In this document: positions 30,897 through 43,230 of the stretch, piece after piece | Layout of the letters: each line of letters begins with the position of its first letter | Numbering within the stretch: position 1 is the stretch's first letter | Origin: Diploptera punctata | Taxonomy: Eukaryota; Arthropoda; Insecta; Blattodea; Blaberidae | DNA: 64,000 nt | Assembly (NCBI GenBank): GCA_030220185.1 | Contig: JASPKZ010007287.1 | Span: forward strand, 380,501 to 444,500 | Direction: 5' to 3' | Program-made: the position numbers and the translations under genes | Notes under the pieces: generated by a model | Told to the model about the DNA's origin: nothing | What the model saw: only the letters and a program-made list of their open reading frames with translations | Databases searched by the model: none

Positions 30897-31840
30897 TGAT
30901 GATAAACTTGTATTACACAAAGTCAATAAAAACCCAAATCACCAATAAAAATTTATATAATTGGGAATTTTTACATTATGAGGTTTTCTTCATAAGAATC
31001 AAATTAATCGTGAATTCTTCTTACCTCGTACATCTATGTTTCTTAACACAGAACTGCAGTATCGGGAAACGTCATTCCCTTCATCAACTGTTGTCACGAC
31101 TCAATTTTTCATTATACCGGTAATTTTGTAAGCTGACATCTGGTGTTGATTTGAAGAACTTTGTAATCAATAATATTTCCGGACAAACCAAATTTGATTA
31201 CAAAGTTCTTCAAATCAACACCAGATGTCAGCTTAGAAAATTACCGGCATAATGAAAAATTGACAGTTGTGGCAACAGCTGATGATGAGAATGATGTTTC
31301 CCGATACTGCAGTTCTGTGTTAAAAAACATAAATGTATGAGGTAAGAAGAATTCACGATTCATTTGATTTTCACCAATAAAAAGTTGTTTCAGTAAATAA
31401 AGGCTTAAAATTCGCTCTCCCGGATCAAAATTCTGAAATGTAAAATATTGCTGTTACAGAATCTTTAATTGAATAATTTAATGAACCTGCGAAACAATAT
31501 ATTAGAGAATCTTGTAAACAAACTATTTCAAAGAATTTGGCAACTTATGAAAAAAAATAAAATTGCAATGATATTTCAAATAGAAAAGTCATTAAAAGTT
31601 TGCAAAGAAAGGATTGCTTCTACATAAAAGCCGTCAAAGGAAGTAGGGTCTCAGATAAAGAGGATTACTGTAATTGGGTCAATGGCATGATTACTAGTGG
31701 CCCTTATAAACAAATTAATAAAGATCCTCTACCTAATTAAGAAAAGTCTTGATAATGGTAGGATCACTACTGAAACATATTGACTCTCTTAACTTTCTTA
31801 ATTGGTGATTTGGGTTTTTATTGACTTTGTGTAATCATAT
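30897..31840 (+). repeat. Nested foldback with a Penelope-like N-terminal relic
   Basis: The outer arms TCAATAAAAACCCAAATCAC (30920) and GTGATTTGGGTTTTTATTGA (31804) enclose an inner foldback (30962-31375) with terminal ATTATGAGGTTT. On the + strand at 31279-31307 lie CTGATGA, a short stem and GATAC, then TGCAGTT. The next 400 bp (31385-31760) encode KGLKFALPDQNS and GPYKQINKDPLPN in broken frame, like the N-terminal part of Penelope-like proteins. Confidence 0.7.
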
Positions 31841-32135
31841 CTGATGTGCCAAAGACCATTTTATTGGAATAGTCTCTGAATTGTATGTGGATTTATTTTT
31901 GTGAAATTGGTATTGCTACAGAGTATTTAATGACAATAAAATGTTTATCATTGAGGGTCGTATGTTAGAACATTACTCTCTACTCAAATTACTTCCAATC
32001 ACTAGTGAGCTGATTCACCGTGAGCAATTGCTGAGAACGAATTAACGGCCGACTTATCGGTCATGCACGAGAGTCGACGTTTTCGTAATATTGGCAACGA
32101 ATTACCCAGAATTCTCAGCGATAAAACCACTTCCG

Positions 32136-32338
32136 TTATTTTCGTCTGCTATAGAGGAATGCATTTATGCTTGCATCCCGCAAATAATACCGTATACAAA
32201 CACGTCTGCGACATGCAATATTACGCCGATTCTCCTGTTCTTCCAGTTGAATTCTTTGGTAGACTCTATCAAATTCCTCTTCTCCGTGTATACCGAAAAC
32301 ATGATCGAAGTCTTCAAGGTCCGACATCTTGGATAAAT
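32136..32338 (-). pseudogene. Small ORF in the left arm of the long-inverted-repeat element
   Basis: It starts MSDLEDFDHVFGIHGEEEFD and continues acidic/basic with FDRVYQRIQLEEQENRR. The right-arm copy (34396-34560, + strand) has the same start with a stop after QLEE. It could be the N-terminus of a transposase accessory protein. I do not recognise the family. Confidence 0.5.
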
Positions 32339-32950
32339 GTTGGATAAAGCAGCAAAGTACATCGATTACCATCGGTTCCCTTCAGGATTTTAATTTGAGT
32401 TGCTCATTTAAGCTACCTCCGCGGGTAGCTTACAAATTTAACCAATTATTATCGCATGAACAGATTTCTGAGTAAGCAAAATCGTATTAGCATACAACTT
32501 GCTCAGCAGAGAAGGCATTTTACTGTCTATGCGTCCAAACATGCGACCCTGAATGCAGTATACAACATGGTTTCTCAAGACCATGGTTTTACGAAAAATG
32601 AAGGCTTTGTAACTGATTTGTTTGGTTTCAAATCATCTACACATTTTGCTATTCTGCAGTAAATAATTTGTTACACCTGGAAAAATAAAAATCTGCATCT
32701 CGGTTTTGTAAATTCGATAGTCAATATTAGTACAATACAGTAGAATATAGCTAAGAAATTATCATACATCATTGTCTATTCTTTCCTTATCATATGGATG
32801 TTGGTCAGTAGCTTGTTGATACTTGACACATATTATACTATCCAGGGTTTCAAGATATAATTGAATTTTTTTAATCCAAATTATTTCATTTCTTTATTTA
32901 AATCTGATTTTTTTATTTAAGTGGGTTTTATATATATATATATATATATA

Positions 32951-33166
32951 TATCGTCGCTGTTACCTCTTAAATCTCATAACTCCACCAGCAGCTAAATT
33001 TGAAATTTTGAGTCTTGTGAATTCAAATACTCGATTCTCAACAGTGTACGAAATCTTGATGAACAATGTGCAATAAAATGTATTTAAATTTGAAATCACA
33101 GGTCTTAAAATTTCAAATTTAGCTCCTGATTGAGTTACAAGGTTTTGGAGTAACAGCGACGATATA
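32951..33166. mobile_element. MITE with about 60-bp inverted repeats
   Basis: The ends TATCGTCGCTGTTAC and GTAACAGCGACGATA continue into paired AAATTTGAAATTTT-type arms. It is inserted at the end of a TA microsatellite (32929-32952), which suggests a TA target. Confidence 0.8.
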
Positions 33167-33296
33167 TAATCCAGAAAAATATTAAATTTTTGTACTCTGT
33201 GACTGTGGTATTACAATGCAACATCAAAACTCATACACAAATACACAATACAAAAGCTTTGACTTGATAATTATTTTGTTTAATTAATTCTTTTCT

Positions 33297-33740
33297 ATCA
33301 TGGACTCTTACTTTAAGGGAGGAAAGGAGATTACGAGTATTTGAGAATAAAGGTCTTAGGAAAATTTTTGGACCAAAGAGAGATGAACAGACAGGTGAAT
33401 GGAGAAGACTTCATAACAGTGAACTACATGGTCTTTATAGAAAGTCAGATATAATAAGAACAATTAAGTCTCGTAGACTGTGATGGGCAGGACATATGGC
33501 ATGAATGGGAAATGAAAGATGTGCATGGAAACTTTTTGTAGGAAAACCAGAGGGAAAATGCTCAGTTGGTAGACCAAGAATGGTGTGGGAGAATAACATT
33601 AACCATGATTTGAGGGAAGTAGATTATACAGGGAATGATTGGAAAACATTAGCTCAGGATAGGAATGAATGGAGAGCTTATGTCCATGTGGCCATGAATC
33701 TATGGGTTCGATAGTGCCAGTGAGTTGGTTAGTTAACTCT
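33297..33740 (+). pseudogene. LINE 3' end copy
   Basis: It encodes GLRKIFGPKRDEQTGEWRRL, then KPEGKCSVGRPRMVWENNI and WRAYVHVAMNLWVR. One stop (TGATGGGCAGG near 33480) interrupts it. It is the longest copy of the family tail seen in the window and ends in AGTTGGTTAGTTA. Confidence 0.85.
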
Positions 33741-33799
33741 TTAAAAAAGAATTGATAATGATATGTAATGTACTGAAAGTTTGGTCTTTAAGAAATCTA

Positions 33800-34035
33800 C
33801 AAATATGAGGTAAGTCATGAATATTCTAAATCAAAGTGGGAGGTAGTACTATGAGATATTTACTCATTGGAGTTTGACTGAAGATGGAAGTAAAAATTAT
33901 ACTTTTGAAACTGGTATCGCGAAGACACACAACTTTATGAGGTGAGATGTTAAAGCATTTTCTCCAACTTATTCATAAATTGTAACTCCTGTTAATTAAA
34001 ATAAACCTCAGAATATCACTTCCTTTAAATATTAA
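33800..34035 (+). repeat. Foldback family member with hammerhead-like core
   Basis: CTGAAGA at 33878, one base, GGAAGT/ACTTTT stem with two G.T pairs, GAAAC at 33907-33911, TG, GU and A. ATGAGGTGAG follows at 33938 and AACCTCAGAATATCACTTCC at 34009. A shortened inverted arm lies on the left (33835). Confidence 0.8.
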
Positions 34036-34749
34036 ATTGATATTTTGTGTTTGTTTCATTATTAACACCAATCAGAAAGATTTTTCTTTCCTAATGTGTT
34101 TCTAAGTTGTGAATGGACTAAACCAAAAGTAGAAAACATTGTTCACTCCTCTTGATGATGCAGGCTCGAATCTATGAACGCATTAGACCATAAAAGGTGT
34201 TCTCTGCTGAGAAAGTTGTATCCTAATACGATTTTGCTTACTCAGAAATCTGTTCATGCAATAATAATTGTTGAAATTCGTAAGCTACCTGACGAGATGA
34301 CTTAAGAGAGAAACGAATCGTGAGAATCCCGATGTGAATGATGGTAACCGATGTAGTTTGAAAGCTTGCTGCGTACCTTGCTGCTTTATCCAAGATGTCG
34401 GACCTTGAAGACTTTGATCATGTTTTCGGTATACGCAGAGAAGAGGAATTTGATAGAGTCTACCAAAGAATTCAACTGGAAGAATAGGAGAATCGGCGTA
34501 ATATTGCGCGATGCAGACGTCATCGTATACAGTATTATTTGCAAGAAGCAAGAGTAAATGCGTTCCTCTAGCAGATGAAAATAACGGAAGTGGTTTTACC
34601 GCTGAGAATTCTGGGTAATTTCTTGCCAATATTACGAAAACGGCGACTTTTATGCATGACCAGTTAGTGGGTTGCTAATTCGATCTTTGCACTTGCTCTC
34701 AGTGAGTCAGCTCACCAGTGATTGGAAGTAATTTGAGTAGGGACTAATG

Positions 34750-35530
34750 TATTTGCATGCGGCCCGCAGTGGCTGTCACAAATTAAAAAATTACATATTT
34801 TTCTATTTGTCTAATTTGATTGCCAGCTATTGCAAAAAGTGATTTCCACCACCAGTCTTAATCACACACATTGTTTACAAAGTCAAGGTTAAGGTTAAAT
34901 AGTGGCCCCTGAAAAAATGGGAGGTTAGTTTGAAAGTGTAAAACTATATATAAAACATCTGAGAGTCAAAATTGTCAGGTATTTAATTTTTTTAAAGGGT
35001 ATAACAATTTGTTATACCCTTTACTTGCTACCAACATAAAGGGATTCAATAAAAAAAGCAGCAAAATGGGGATTGGACATATCTAGAATAGAATTTCAGT
35101 ATCAGTAATAATTTTCAATTTATCACTTAGTGTTTTCCAAATCAGCACACAATTTGCAATTGTACAGTATTGTTACTTTGAACATCATCAAGAGCTGCAG
35201 CTATAGGTTTCAAGGTATGGAATAAATCTTCTGCATTACTTTAATACTTTTATCCTAATATTTACAATAATGTCATTTTTGTGATCTTCCCAAACCTCTA
35301 TAAGTTTTTTAAATAAGACTCTAAACTGTCACATGATGTGTTCCATCTTCTTCAGGTACAATGATACTACTACCACCCTCAGCGTCATACCATTCTTCTT
35401 TAGGTAGATGGTGATTCTGTACAATGTGTTCTGTTATTTCTTTGTTAGGAAGAGACATATTTTGCCAACTGACTTAAAAAGTGAGCAGAACACCCATATG
35501 TAAAAACTTTTATGATCAGTGTTTTAATAT
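34750..35530. other. No recognised feature
   Basis: AT-rich. It includes a short perfect hairpin, AAGGGTATAACAA / TTGTTATACCCTT near 34995-35025. No coding support. Confidence 0.5.
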
Positions 35531-35540
35531 TAAATTTATT

Positions 35541-35960
35541 CAATGTTTTTATTATTCATTTCATACATCTCAATGATGGATGATTAAATTTATTACTTCT
35601 CACCGAATGACAAATTAAATTTGAAGAGAAAAATATATTATTTAATAAGGTAGAATTTTTTATCACTCGCCTCATATTGTTCTTCTTATTTGACTATAAA
35701 CTAGTCAGCTACAGCTTCCTGTAAATTATGTCATTCTCTGTAAACATTGGCACAAATGCAATTGATACTGTCTGCACTTACCGAAAAGCATTGCGAAAAG
35801 GAGAAATAATTATGCAGCAATTACTTCTCCTTACTTTTGTCATATGGAACAGCCGTAGGCTGTTCTAATAATCTAATTGACATTTGAGGGTGGATGTGAT
35901 AAATATAGAGAATTTAGATTCGGTTAAAAAAAATAAGGACAATATTCAAATTGGACATTT
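35541..35960. repeat. Family E fragment joined to a foldback fragment
   Basis: TTTTTATTATTCATTTCATA and ATTTGAAGAGAAAAATATAT (35541-35640) are followed by AAGGTAGAATTTTTTATCAC and GCCTCATATTGTTCTTC of the foldback family, then TTCTCCTTACTTTTGTCAT and an inverse-like GAAAAGGAGAAATAATT near 35800. Confidence 0.5.
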
Positions 35961-36259
35961 TACACATTTACGATCAGAATATGGATTGGATGGACCTAGT
36001 GGACAACATACCATCAATGCGGGAAAAAAATAAAATGGTACAAGAAATAAAATTTCATCCATCCATATGATGGAGGCATATACAACTGAAAAGTCCTGGA
36101 TCTAAACATAACATTCTTAGATTTGCATCTTGCTCTATCAAGGAAGTCTATTTTGAGCAGTGCTAGTTGCTAAGCCTGACCACTTTAGGGGCTAAAGAAT
36201 CGCGACAATCTTCACCACTCTAAGGGTGATTTTATTTTAAAAAATACCTAACAGAATAA

Positions 36260-36388
36260 AATAAATATGGAGGCCGCAAATGTACATTGTGCAAAAAAAA
36301 TTGTGTTGAGAAGAAAACTTTAAAAATGTGTATTGCTTGTGGAGATGTACCTCTGTTTCGAGATATACTATTCTCAAATAAGCTGTAG
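36260..36388 (+). pseudogene. Cys-rich C-terminal fragment, piggyBac-like
   Basis: KYGGRKCTLCKKNCVEKK followed by TLKMCIACGDVPLF and a stop. The paired CxxC knuckles at the end of a frame resemble the C-terminal zinc-binding region of piggyBac-type transposases. No upstream catalytic domain was found. Confidence 0.45.
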
Positions 36389-36579
36389 AGGTAAGATTAT
36401 TATATTTTAATTGTATAGGTACTTTTACAAAAATAATATCGTTAAGAATAATAAATTATAGTATAAAAGTAAATGTGTCGAGGAGAATCTCCGTCTATAA
36501 CCTGCTGAGGACATTTTTGCTTGATGGAGAATCTCCGTCCATTTCAGGGAATAGGTTAATAAAAAATCAATTTGAATTG

Positions 36580-36725
36580 TGATATTTTTACCTCATATAT
36601 CTATGTTCTTTAACAGAGAACCGCAGTATCGAGCGATGGCTCTAATATGGCATTTCTGTGTTATAGAACATAGATATATGAGGTAAGAATATCACAATTC
36701 AAATTGATTTTTATTAATCATTGCT
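36580..36725. repeat. Foldback family member
   Basis: TACCTCATATATCTATGTTC pairs with GAACATAGATATATGAGGTA. The loop GAACCGCAGTATCGAGCGAT is related to the 31060 arm. Confidence 0.75.
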
Positions 36726-36780
36726 AATTTTAAATATCTGAAGGCTGCATTTTATAATGAACTTTTATGGTTAAAGAAAT

Positions 36781-37080
36781 TCATGAAACAAATAATAAAG
36801 TATATTTGTTTATCTGTAATGCCTGCAGATATTGATGGAAATGTTGACATCTGCTCATTGACAATTCTTTATTCTCATTTTCTGGATCATAAGTTTGATT
36901 TAGATTTCCTTCTTCTCCAAAACATTTACTTCTAATTACTTGTTGCATCTCGAGTTCACACACTTTACATCTAGCCCTTACATCAGTTTTACCTGTTAAT
37001 CTGGGTAGTTCACCAAAATTCATGTCAGCAAATAACTTTTTATTCCTTCTTCTTGAGAAATGATATGCACTGCAAAGCAA
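36781..37080 (-). pseudogene. Short open frame with RCKVC motif
   Basis: 99 codons. LTGKTDVRARCKVCELEM followed by SKC could be another Cys-rich transposase end. The rest (SMSRCQHFHQYLQALQINK) is uninformative. A coding role is not demonstrated. Confidence 0.3.
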
Positions 37081-37750
37081 CTCTACTAAAGTGAAATCAG
37101 TTTCAGACTACAGTACTGAGTCTTGTCTTAGTGAAATAAAACTCTGTTTCTGCACTTTTTATGCATTGTTTACTATTAATTACAGTTTAAATTTGAAATT
37201 GAAACTTCTATGATGATTGTGCATCATTAGGCTAACAAAATAAAAAAATCAATCTGTGATTTAAATTAAAAAAATTATTTGATTTAAAATGTTTATTTTG
37301 AACCAGTACACGATAAATTCTGTATCTCAAAATGTGTCCATCCTGCAATTCCTCCAAATTTCGTCAATTGAATTCGGGGACACTATACAAAACCTGTGCA
37401 ATGTATTTTTTTAGTAATTGAATATGATAAAACATTATAATTAACAATTGCAATTAATATATATTCTTTATACAGTCTGTGTTCTTGATAACTTGATTAA
37501 TTAACTTATATTTGTAATTGTGTCTGATTTCTGGTCCTTAATCCAGACCTTTTAGTATAATTGAGAAGAAGATGGTGTCAAATATCAATAGAGGCAGCAT
37601 TTGTTGAGAGCAAGTTTGACTATTGATGTTCTTAATGACTGAAATTAATTCTAAACTGATCTTTTTTTTTTTTGTTGTGATTCTTTCTGTCATTTTCTTT
37701 TTTAAATTGAGAACTTTTGGGATAATTGAGAAGATGTTGACATAATATCG

Positions 37751-37999
37751 CACCTTGGGAAGAAGAGGGCTACAACTGTAAAATGTCATAAATTGAGCTT
37801 AAGGTTACTGTCTGTTAGAAAAAAATGGTTACAAATTTATTTCTTTATGGCCACAAGTCATGTGCAAGAAAATGGACACAGGATAAAATTGTGTCCATAT
37901 AAAAAATTTGTATACTTTTTTTAAAACTTTAATTGTGAATAACTCGGAATTAACTTTTTACTCTTGTGGCCATCTTCTTCCCAAGGTGCAATATATCAA
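37751..37999. mobile_element. MITE candidate with GCACCTTGGGAAGAAG ends
   Basis: GCACCTTGGGAAGAAG at 37751 is inverted as CTTCTTCCCAAGGTGC at 37974-37989. Direct copies of a 42-bp segment (ATCAATAGAGGCAGC near 37583, ATCAATAGAGGTAGC near 37995) flank the region. Confidence 0.6.
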
Positions 38000-38310
38000 T
38001 AGAGGTAGCTTTTGTTAAGAGTAAATTTGACAAGATAGGCATTGCTAGGAATTAAGTTGATTACACATTACAGCAAAGAATGCATACTGAATGATGGAGG
38101 AATAAATTGTACATACGTTTAGATTTTTTTAATCGAAAACTATGTGATTCAGGATTTTTAATATCTTTATTATAAAGTTTGATTCACATTGTAAACATAG
38201 TATTTGCATTAACTGCACATTGGGTTAGATTCAATATCCAATTAATTAAAAAAATGTTCAACATCAGGCTAGAAGAGCTAGGTGGTGTACAATTTCTAAT
38301 TGTTAGATTG

Positions 38311-38632
38311 TGCATCATGTTGTAGCCAAGTGATCTAAGGCATCATTCCTTGGTACAAAGGTACAGGACATGCTGTTTTGAGTCTCCATGGGAAGAAATT
38401 TTCTCATAGAATTTCACCCAGTTTGGGACCGATTCCCACTCAGCATCATGAGGAATTTGGGTAGCTACAATGAGTAGCAACACCAGATTGAGAAAACTAG
38501 ATATAACAGTTGGGGGTACTCCACATTCTGACCACATGTCATCCCTATACCTCTATAAATGGCACATATGGATGTGAGATTAGCAGGCAGCTGGTAAGCC
38601 ATAGGCTTTCTATCCTTGATGTGCCATGGAGT
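38311..38632 (+). repeat. SINE family B copy
   Basis: Diverged full-length copy with head TTGTAGCCAAGTGATCTAAG and end TTCTATCCTTGATGTGCCAT. Confidence 0.75.
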
Positions 38633-38704
38633 ATATAGCATATACCAAATGCTGGATAAAATTCCAAAACCTGGTATGTTTGATAGCATTTTACTTGTCA
38701 GATC

Positions 38705-39420
38705 AAATCTTTATGCGTGGCAACTACCTTAGTGAAATATATGATGAGAAAACTTCTAAATGCTTTTGAAATAGGAGGATTAAGAGTAAACATGGAAAAA
38801 ACTGAATATCTTGTAGTAGGAGGAAGTGGACGAGATATATCCCTATCCCAAGGAATTATTAGAGCTGTTAAAAAATTTAAATATTTGGGATCACTTATTG
38901 ATGAATCAGGGAGTTGTAAAGCTGAAGTAGATAGCAGGTTAGTACAAGCACGAAGAGCCATAAAAATGTTGAATGGAGTACTGTGGAGTAGGACCATGTC
39001 AAACCACACGAAGAAGAGGATTTTGAAGTCTGTTGTGGAAAGCATAATGACTATGGTGCTGAGGGATGGACTTTGGTAGAGGGACAAAAAACTAAGATCT
39101 TGGCAGTGGAGATGGATGGAATAAGACGCAGTGCCAGGTTGGAAAGAAGAAGAAGTGAGGCAGATGATGGGTATGGAGAAGACAGTGGTGGAAAGGATCG
39201 AAAAGCGAGCTCTTCAATGGTATGGCCATGTCAGGAGAATGGAGGATGATAGGTGGCCCAAAACTCTTTTGGAATGGTCACCTTCTGGTAGAAGGAAACG
39301 GGGCAGGCCAAGAACAACTTAGAGAGGAGAGATCCATAGATTGATGAACGACCGAGGTCTGGAGGAGGATGAATGGCGAATGGGAATACATGTTAACCGC
39401 TGAAAAGTGGAGAGGCCCTC
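38705..39420 (+). pseudogene. LINE RT C-terminal half
   Basis: FEIGGLRVNMEKTEYLVVGG, FKYLGSLIDESGSCKAEVDS and RRAIKMLNGVLWSRTMS follow the RT core. After one stop the frame resumes with RIEKRALQWYGHVRRMEDDR and SPSGRRKRGRPRTT. The YADD core is missing. Confidence 0.8.
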
Positions 39421-39699
39421 AAAAGTAAAAAAAGTAACTACCTTAGTGTACTTGTTGACAGCAGTGGACTATGTGGCAGCACCAAGTTTCATGTTATTCT
39501 GTGTGTCATCATCCCTTATATAACACACCTACAATATACTGATCTTAATTAGAACTCCATTTTTGTATACATCCTAAGTAATGTGGTCTGTTACAGTGGT
39601 AATTAAACTTAAATTAATCCTCATCGATGATATCATCAGTCTGTCTGCTAGGCAAAAACCCAAATAATGAACACAAAGTGTATTGGTTTTGTTGACATA

Positions 39700-39975
39700 T
39701 ATAGTTAAATATAATTAGAAGTGGATTTTGTGTTGGTGAAGTAGTAGTTTTCCAAGTTCATGGGTTCCAACCCAACCAGGATTAGAGGATTTTTCAGGGA
39801 GTAAAAATCCTGAATCTGGCTTCTTCAGAAGGAGATATTGCAATAGGTTTCATGTAAATTTATTGCATATAAAAGAGGCTCAAGTCTGAAATAAGAGCAA
39901 ACCTTTCATATGCAAATAAGATTTGAATTAATGATACTAATGACCTAAGTTGTTAAAGAGCATAGTTAAATAAAA
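39700..39975 (+). repeat. Degenerate SINE-like sequence
   Basis: B-box-like GGGTTCCAACCC near 39766, AGGATTTTTCAGGGAGTAAAAA and an end AGTTAAATAAA typical of tRNA-derived SINEs. Single copy in the window. Confidence 0.35.
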
Positions 39976-40453
39976 TACTAATGAACTATACAAGTTAGGA
40001 ATGCTTCACTTTGTTGTACAGAAATGATTTCAATCCAAAAACTATTAATGTTAATTGAACTTGCTGAGCTATCCTGATGATTGGATAAATGCTGCCTCTA
40101 TCTTGCATAAATAATAAGTCTAAAATGATGCAGTTGAAGTAAAATGTGTATGCATTTAAACATGTAGCAATATGAGGATTCTGAATAACATGAAGATTGT
40201 ATATTTTGTTGAGTGATGAAATAAAGGCTTGTTCATTTTATTTTGAATATAAACACAGCAAAAATAAAAATATTACACAAAAACATCTACATCCCTTTCA
40301 ACTAAAGAATAAAGTAGATGTAAATAAAACCCATGGAGCTTTTCATTGGGTCTCAAACTTACTTAATTTTCACTCTTTCATGCAGTTTCCTGCCCACCAG
40401 AATATTCCTTTGCTAACATAAAAATGAATATAGAATAATTTGAATTGTAAATG

Positions 40454-41309
40454 TACGAGGATCAGTCAAAAAGTAATGCATCCTTTTTTTTTTAACAAGT
40501 TACGTGAAAAATTTCAATTTGGCACAATTCTTCAAACATTCTTCTCCAATCCACTGCAGTAATAACTTCCTAAGTCAATGGGTAGCAGCACTGCATCCTC
40601 TTGCAAAATGGGTGACATTGACGTACGTATTAGACAACATTCTGAGATTGAATTCCTGAATGCAGAAGATGAAATGTCCTTACATGTTATGAAAAGTTGA
40701 AAAATGTGTATGGAGATTCAACAGTAGATGTCAATACTGTTAGAAGATGGGTTCATTGCTGTAATGAAGCTGAAGGACAAACACAATTTGCTGATACAAA
40801 GTGGAACGAAAGACAGGTGACATCAGTGAGTCCACGCATGCAGATGAATTGTGTCTCATTCTCACCATCAGTATAGGTAGTGTGATGATCATTCAACAAC
40901 TGGAGTACTCAGAAGTTTGTTCACGGTGGGTACCACAAATGTTAACTGATCAGAATAACGAGATGAGAAAAACAATAACCTCTAAACCATCCACCTTATA
41001 GCCTTGATCTAGCACCATCAGACTTCCGTCTATTCTTGCCATTAAAGGAAGCTATCATGGGATTCATTTTGAGGATGAGGAGGCTATAAAAACATCCATG
41101 CATCAATGGCTTAGGAAGCAAGACCATACTTTTTACCACAGTGAAATACCATAGTGTTAAAAGGTGGACAAAAACAGTGGAAAGGGATGGAGATTAAATT
41201 GAAAAATTAATCGTCAAAGTTGTGGGTTTCATGGTATGTAAAGTGCATTTAAATATCTTCACAATTAAAAGAAGAAAATAGGAGGCATTACTTTTGACTG
41301 ACCCTTGTA
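40454..41309 (+). mobile_element. Mariner-like transposon relic
   Basis: The ends ACGAGGATCAGTCAAAAAGT and ACAAGGGTCAGTCAAAAGT (inverse of the right end) are flanked by TA. Interior fragments include VNTVRRWV of the helix-turn-helix region and NHPPYSLDLAPSDFRLF, the block before the last catalytic Asp in mariners. Frameshifts and an internal deletion (about 855 bp against about 1.3 kb) make it inactive. Confidence 0.9.
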
Positions 41310-41371
41310 ATAATCTGCATGCCTGAATTTTCAAAAAACCATAAAAAAGTCTATTTAAATTGAAGTAAGAT

Positions 41372-42720
41372 TTGATGTTTACTATGATGCCTGTCAACGA
41401 AACCTTGACCTACATTGGACAGATCTTCACAGAAGACATCTCAAAACTATTCAGACACGTATTAACAACTACATACTTCCAATGGGACAACAGCTACTAT
41501 GATCAGATCGACAGAGTAGCAATGGGTAATCCTCTAAGTCCAGTAGTAGCAAATTTTTTCATGGAGATATTCAAAGAGGAAGCACTAAGAACAGCTCCCC
41601 AGTCCCCAGAATAATGGTTTCGCTATGTAGATGATACGTTTGTAGTATGGAGACATGGTAATGAAGAATTAGAGTGATTTCTTCAACATCTCAATGGCAG
41701 ACACAGCAAAATACAGTTCACCATGGGAAAAGAAAACAATGCAAAACTCGCATTTCTGGATGTACAGATAACAAGAAAAGACAACGGAGAAATTCAACAC
41801 ATAGTCTATACAAAACCCATACACACGGACCGGTATCTACATAAGAATTCTAATCACCATCCTAGACAAAAACGAGGCGTCATAAAAACACTGTTTGACA
41901 GAGCGAAGAAGTTATGCCAACCACAGCATCTTAACCAAGAGCAGCGCCATCTTTTCAACTGTTTCAGGAAAAAGTGGTTATACATCTAAGGAAATAAAAC
42001 AATCCATAAATCCACGTACACAACAATGCAGAATGGACAATACATCCACAGTCAGCACAGGTTTCTTGCCATATACACAAAGAGTCACGGACCGTATCGG
42101 AAAGGTACTACAAAAACATAATATTAAAACCATTTATAGACCTACAAGGAAAATAGAAAATTACCTTCACTTTACAAAGGATCCTCGACCACCACTCTCC
42201 ACTTGCAGGGTATACCAGCTTCCATGTTCCTGTGGAAGATCATACATAGGAACCACAAAAAGAAGCATAGCCACCCATTTAACTGAACATAGAAGAAACT
42301 GCAGACTAAGACAAATAGAAAAATCGGCCTTAGCAGAACACGTCATTACGGAAAACGGACATCAGATTCAGTATGAACAAACACGGGTTTTAGCCACAAC
42401 ACCTTATTATTTCCCCAGATTATACAGAAAGGCCATAGAAATCTACAAACACAAGGACAATTTCAATAGGAAGGAAGAAGGAATAAAACTGGCCAAAGCC
42501 TGGTATGACACATTAGATAATAGACAGTTAAAACTAATCAATAATAACGAGACCGCTCCAAACTAATCGGAAGCCAGTTTGATGTCTACGACTCCGCCCA
42601 GCTATCCAGAGGTCAGCACGAGCATCCAACATTTACAGTTGAGTCTACGACAAGGTAACATCACCTAGAAGCACTCGCCACTGAAGATGCCCTCCGCAGT
42701 TGAGGGAGAATCGTCTGGAA
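41372..42720 (+). pseudogene. Penelope-like element, RT and GIY-YIG, broken
   Basis: The RT part has RVAMGNPLSPVVANFFMEIF, then a stop at 41612, then WFRYVDDTFVVW with the catalytic Asp pair, then a second stop near 41673 and AFLDVQI. NHHPRQKRGVIKTL precedes a frameshift near 41980. The second frame (to 42563) has the GIY-YIG nuclease: VYQLPCSCGRSYIGTTKRS and AEHVITENGHQI, with GIY changed to VYQ. A conserved hairpin follows at 42681-42712. It is about 60 percent similar by eye to the copies at 55-57 kb. Confidence 0.9.
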
Positions 42721-42907
42721 GAAACACCAGTTATAGACCACGGCCACATAGCCCAGGATCTTTTAACATGATTACTGGCCGTGAACGCCTACATTCCACA
42801 ATAGGGTATGTTTATTGGAAGAAATATACCCTACCTTGAAGAAAATTTTATTGGCAGTTAATAGTGATCCAGATCTTCCAAATATAAACAAGACTTCCCT
42901 CCACAAG

Positions 42908-43230
42908 GTCCCGTGTCATAGCGGAGTGGTTAAGGCAAAATGCCTTTGCACAGAGCTATGGGACTTGTGCTAGTTCGAGTCCACGGGGAAAAATTTTCTC
43001 ATGAAATTTTGACCAGTATGGGAGACCAGTACCCACCCAGCATCGTGAGGAATTTGGGTAGGTACAATAAGTAGCAGCTCCAGGTTGAGAAAACCAGCTG
43101 GGGATCCGATATGCTGAACATATATCACCCCAACACTGGCAGGATGATATTACTTCTGTGGTTAACACATGTACATGTGAGGTAAGCAGCTGGCTGGTAG
43201 GCAAAGAGCCTTCTAGGCCTGTCGTGCCAT
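42908..43230 (+). repeat. SINE family B copy
   Basis: Full length with head GGAGTGGTTAAGGCAAAATG and end TTCTAGGCCTGTCGTGCCAT. Confidence 0.9.

Larger units (their letters stand above)
31971..34747. mobile_element. Element with long (about 550-580 bp) inverted repeats
   Basis: The outer ends CTCTACTCAAATTACTTCCA (31978) and its inverse near 34720-34740 face each other. The arms (to about 32520 and from about 34165) share ACCCAGAATTCTCAGCG and a small coding segment. The interior holds a MITE, a LINE tail and a foldback, so it is old. Family is unassigned; PIF/Harbinger is possible. Confidence 0.6.
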
